NCBI RefSeq assembly: GCF_001577835.2
Contig: NC_029518.1
Location: 70,649,378 to 70,713,377 of the forward strand
Direction: 5' to 3'
Source of the DNA: Coturnix japonica
Taxonomy: Eukaryota > Chordata > Aves > Galliformes > Phasianidae
DNA: 64,000 bases
The number at the start of each line of letters is the position of its first letter. Within the stretch, counting starts at the first letter, position 1. Below the pieces are notes generated by a model. It searched no databases and was not told the DNA's origin. It saw only the letters and a program-made list of their open reading frames with translations. Below are positions 59,311 through 64,000 of the stretch, piece by piece. A program made the position numbers and the translations under genes.

Positions 59311-62300
59311 CCTGCTACATTCCTGACACTCCACATAACGTTTTGCCCCTCTTCACTAGCAAAGCGGATTTTTGGTAGGGTCTCCTTTTCAAGGAAAGGT
59401 GCCTTCTTTTCCTCTTTTTCATGTGCTCCTGGTGCTTTAACCCACCGCCAGCATCAGCTGCTCCGTGTACATGGTTTTATGCCAAACTCATACCGCGTGC
59501 CTCAGCACAGAGGGACCTCCTTTCTATTTTTATTTTCTCTCTTTTTTTCTTTCTTTCTGAGACTGTAATCACTGATGCATGTGAGCAGCAGTAGGGGTTG
59601 CATATCAAGGCAGTAAGCAGTAACCGCCCTGGGAAGCTGGGCAGAGTGGGTGGATCAGTCTACACTAGATTTGGAAGGAGAGCTCCAGACCTAGTTCATT
59701 TACTGGCCCATGGAAGACCCATGGCAATGATTATGACACCAGAACAGGTTGCCCGGTGAGGCTGTGGATGCCTCCTCCCTGGAAGCATTCCAGGCCAGGC
59801 TGGATGGGGCTTAGAGCAACCTGGTCTAGAGGGGTTGTTGTCCCTGCAGGAGTCTTGGAACTACATGATCTTAAAGGTCGCTTCCAATCCAAACCAAAGA
59901 TTCTATGATCTCATTTTCACTGTGGCCTAGAATTGAAACAATTAAAACCAAAGTGAGCAAAAGGCTCATATTGCTGGTAAATATTCACTTTATCATTCGC
60001 AGAAATTGAGATGGCAGCAAAGCAACCGGCACAGTAAGGTGAGTTTGATCATAAGCAAGATTGTATCTATTTATTTATTTTTTCAGTTTCCAAACGGCTT
60101 CTGTGAAACTTTGTCAAGTGCGGTTAAGTGTAGAACAGATGTTTAAAAGCTGTCTGATGGCAGATTCTTCCCTTGCTTAAATTAAGTGAGAGTCATTTCA
60201 GTAGTTGGTATTTCTCTCTTGGGAAATATAACACATCTTGTACAAGAAGAATAGAGGCAGAGTTCATTGTTAAGGAAGAGATGCAGAAGCACTGTCATAT
60301 TAGTACCAACAAAGGACTAACAAATTCACATCAGCATTATTTGTTTGACATAGCATAAAAGTAAGTATCAACGTGTACAGAAAGATAAACTAAGAGCAAA
60401 TATCTTTGGCCAATGGCCTTTAATTGTCACAGAATTCTCTTGAGTTATCTGCCCCAAATGAGAAAATGTCCCATGAAGAAAGTGTGATTTACCCATTAAA
60501 AACAAACTGACACGGAGGTGTTGAGAGGATAAGGAGAAAATAATGGCTAACAGCTGTTGCTCCCTGCGTGTTTTCACACTACGTGACTCCTTGGCCTTAC
60601 AGGTTAGTAATGCAGTCCTGTTTATTGACAGAAATACAAACATTTATATTTTCAATAATAACTTATTATCACCAACACCATGAAAAAAGAGACCATAAAG
60701 CTTTGTCAAATTCCAATTGACCTTGAAATATGGGCCTTGACATATATATATTATATAGCATCAGAAAGCATAGCTGTGAATTCAACATTCAGTCTGCTAC
60801 AGGCAGTTCTGCCATGCATTCTTCTTCCAATTAAAACAGTGTTCTCATTCCTGTGTCTTACTTCTTACTTTATTGTATTTCAAAGATGTACAAGTGCTGA
60901 ACTGAGGGTGTTTCTTGATTATACATGTATAACTAAATTGACTGTAGTAAAGCAAACCTGGCAGTAGAGAAATGATACATTGTGCTGTAAATATTATAGT
61001 GGAATCAAGCAGGAAAAAATGATGTTGTATGAATGTGTTTGCTCTCAAATACAGTAATAAAAACAGCCAGGCACCTCATCAGTTCTCAGCTTCTTGAAAA
61101 TACCTCTCAAGATCATGGATGTTTTTAATTAATGCTTTCCAAGTAGGACAGCTCACAGGGTTCAAGTGTGCTTAGCCACAGTTTAATTATTACAGCTATT
61201 ATGGTATAATTACAGCTGAACAACTTCAAATGTGGTATATAGAAATCTTGCACAGTAATTCTGGATTTACAGCAGAAGAACTCAATATACACTTTAGCTT
61301 TCTCAGATTGTGTATGTTGTGGTTGGTATACCAAGGAGTGCATATCCACAGCAAAAGTAATTACCTTGGTTTGCTTTAAATTGACTAAAAGTGCTTTGGT
61401 GGTTCTCTGCATTACGACATCTTGAAATGTGATTTGCTGTTTATAGGATAGACGGGAGAGCAAACACAGAGGCCTGTGCAGGTTTGAGCGTGCTACTACA
61501 AACAAAGGAGGTGTTCACAAATGGCTTAGAGCTACATTTGACAAGACGGTGCTAATCACACTTGGACATGGGAATATCTGGACAGAGAACACTCAGCTGG
61601 CTTTGTGTCAGCCTCTCTGAAGGCAGAGAGGGCTCTCATTTATTAGTAAACAGTGGATATGCATTGCTTGAACTCATATATAGAGAAAATGAGCTTGATC
61701 TGCTTAGAAATTCACATAGTGGGAAAGGAGAGATCAAACCCCTGCTTACAGAGACTGGGCTGAGGGAACTGTGATGAGCAGACAGCGTTTGATCCTGTGT
61801 GTTCAATAACCTGGCTTCTTCATATTTCCCATTCTGGAAATACTTCAGAACTGGATTTTGAAAACAAAATGTATGCTTATTGTTTACACGTAGATACATA
61901 CCATACATGTATGTACCATTTATTTACATTTGGTCTATTAACTGATAGATTTTTTTCTACTGTAACTTGAAAATAAAGCATTAGTTTATGAAGAGCAGAA
62001 GGTTTTACCAGCCTTTCTGTTCTCACCATTATTAGTTGGAGGCAACCAACATGAACTCCTGTTTCAAGGAGACAGCATTGCTCGGGGAGACATCCATCCC
62101 TCTTCTTCCTGTCTCTATGGGTTTGGACTGAGATGCAAAAGAATAAAGAGCCTTTATTTCATTTCATGGAGAAAATGGTTCTTCCCCTTCCTCTGTGTGG
62201 CTGGACTGAAAGGTTTGCCTGTGGGAGTGTGCACATGCGAGAATGATGGGGTGGACATTGGTATCTGTTGGGGAAAAGGAAACGTGTTTGTGTTTGTAGC

Positions 62301-64000
62301 ACACGTGCAGCTACTGAAGGCCCCCCACACACATGTGGCAAGGTGTGACCCACACAGCATGTTGGTTCCCTCCTTTCCCTCCCACATTTTGCGCTCCACT
62401 CCCATGCCCATGCTAGCAAATGGTAAAAGATAATGTATCCATGTGGGAAAGTGACATGCTAAGGGGCTAAGAATGTGTAATGAGTTCAGCTATTGAGTGC
62501 AGGGATCTTTTTTAAAAGATGTCTATCATTTACTATCAAGTTCTGAGCACTTCACATGCCATGCAGATAAGAAATGAAGGTCTCAGTGCTGAGCACCAGT
62601 CTTGCCATTTCTTTTAATATATTGTGAGTTAATGAGACACTGATGTGTTGCTAATGCTGTGGCTCTGCAGAAGTGTCTGGCACACTCAGCACAATGCAGC
62701 ACAGTGCCACAGTGCTTGCTGCAGTTGGAGCTCTCTGTGCTGCAGTGTGGCAGCAGCAGGACTGTCCTCTCACCTCTAAAGGGAAATGAGAAGCAGCCAA
62801 ATGAAATGCAGTCACTCTAGCTCAACAGCTATTGACAGAAAAGAAGAAGAAATCAGATAGTCATTGCATGTCCTGGTTTGACTCCTTTGGCTGGTAATAC
62901 AGTCCCTAGCAGTGTCATCTCTCTTCTCTCAATGCACCCTTCAATTTAGTGTTTCTTCAGATTTGTTGCCTCCCTGGCTATGAAGATATTCATGGAAACA
63001 GAGAGGTTGTTTTTCAATTTCCTCTGCAGCTCTAAGGCATCAGCACAACATCAGCCCTCAAACAGGATACGTGCCACTAAATTTTGGATGGAAATAAGTC
63101 AGAATTTAACCTCTGGCAGGGAGGAATGAATGAAACAGCCATGCCTTGGAGAAACAAGCACCTGAGACAGGCAACATGAGTCCTAAAGACAGAAGTGCCA
63201 GCCCTGAGGAGTACATGCAGTGTGCTGTGCTACTCTGTGGGTGACAGAGTCTTCATGCAGGTGCCTGGAGATGATCCCTGACATAGACCCATGGCTCTTC
63301 CCCACCAGGATGGGTGGCTTCTTGCAAGGGTGTCATGGGGCTCCAAATCCCATCATGGCAGAATCCTGTATTTCTTAATTGCTTGCTCACAGTCATAACT
63401 GAACACAGGGAATATAGAGATCTCTGTGTGGGCTGGCAGTAGCCTGCCCATTCCAGTTAAGATGCATATAAACAGCAAAAGATCTGAAGAATAAATATTG
63501 ATATCACTTTTAAGACTGTCTGTCAGATCCCTTAAAAATCACATTTTCCATTCCTTACAGCTTTTCAAGTCCTATTTGGACTACGTTTTTACACATGAGG
63601 TTTATTCAGGCTTAGTCTGAGGGAAAACTGCAATCAAAATAAGAGCTCAAACCATTGAGCCATTCCCAAGAATGAAGGAGAAATGGAAGAAGCATCTTCC
63701 AACATTAAAAACATTTACTGTGTTTTTTTGGAGGTGTTAGTTAAAGAGCTATTACTTTGGATTATGAAGGTTGCCCTTGCATTCTGAATTTTGCCTGAAT
63801 TTCTACTGAAGAGAGAAGCCTGGAGGCCATCACAGAGACTGGGCCCCAACCATCACAGCCCCAGCTAGGCACGGGAGAAGCAGGAGGACTGATCACTGGG
63901 ACAGACTGGTGGCCCAGAATGTGGGCAGATGTAGCTGAATGCGTTTCAGCCTGTGAAATCTGTGCTAACACCAAAGGCTCGATGTGCTCATTCCCTCGAC
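59311..64000. other. Upstream flank of RIPPLY2, no gene recognised
   Basis: About 4.7 kb running to the right edge. It contains one CR1 at 59735-59912 and otherwise unique-looking AT-rich DNA. The open frames are short and unrecognised. An AT-rich block at 61170-61230 with repeated TTAATTATTACAGC-like text may bind homeodomain factors, but this is weak. In other vertebrates the next gene beyond RIPPLY2 is SNAP91, which is not reached. Confidence 0.6.
59735..59912 (+). repeat. CR1 LINE 3' end upstream of RIPPLY2
   Basis: Sense CR1: 'agaacaggttgcccggtgag', 'ggaagcattccaggccaggc', 'gcaacctggtctagaggggt' and 'aactacatgatcttaaaggt', ending in 'gattctatgat'. It lies about 0.8 kb upstream of the RIPPLY2 start. 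Confidence 0.9.

Noticed and set aside
58558-59568. Several overlapping long open frames on both strands around the RIPPLY2 promoter
   Set aside because: They reflect low stop-codon density in CpG-rich DNA. Only the frame carrying FWRPW joins in phase to conserved exons.

Overview
This is vertebrate nuclear DNA, almost certainly from a galliform bird (chicken or a close relative; the species is inferred). It is rich in CR1 LINE fragments ending in the avian ATTCTRTG-type tail. Long introns surround short conserved exons, and CpG-rich islands mark promoters. I could place three genes, all on the minus strand. Their order matches the 6q14-type synteny known in vertebrates: MRAP2, CYB5R4, RIPPLY2.

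Layout: 1-9.6 kb is the 5' part of MRAP2 (start-codon exon at 1062-1195, long intron 1, probable noncoding first exon and CpG island at about 9.0-9.57 kb). The rest of MRAP2 lies beyond the left edge. 9.6-31.8 kb is intergenic and holds old CR1 pieces and a striking dimeric tRNA-derived SINE with a CR1-like tail at 28302-28483, flanked by a 7-bp target duplication. 31.8-56.6 kb is the complete CYB5R4 gene (cytochrome b5 + CS + b5 reductase, 16 coding exons). Every exon was phased by hand. All junctions agree except exon 2 to exon 3, where no usable splice donor is visible. 56.9-59.0 kb is the complete three-exon RIPPLY2 gene (128 codons, WRPW motif), with a TATA box and a CpG island. 59.3-64 kb is non-coding upstream sequence with one CR1.

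The genes have unrelated roles: melanocortin-receptor accessory protein, ER-associated NAD(P)H oxidoreductase, and T-box-linked repressor of somite segmentation. The tight spacing between the RIPPLY2 poly(A) signal and the CYB5R4 start codon (about 400 bp, with a CR1 wedged between) is the main layout feature. Most other open frames are shadows, repeats or chance. No tRNA gene, rRNA, CRISPR array or intact virus-like element was seen.
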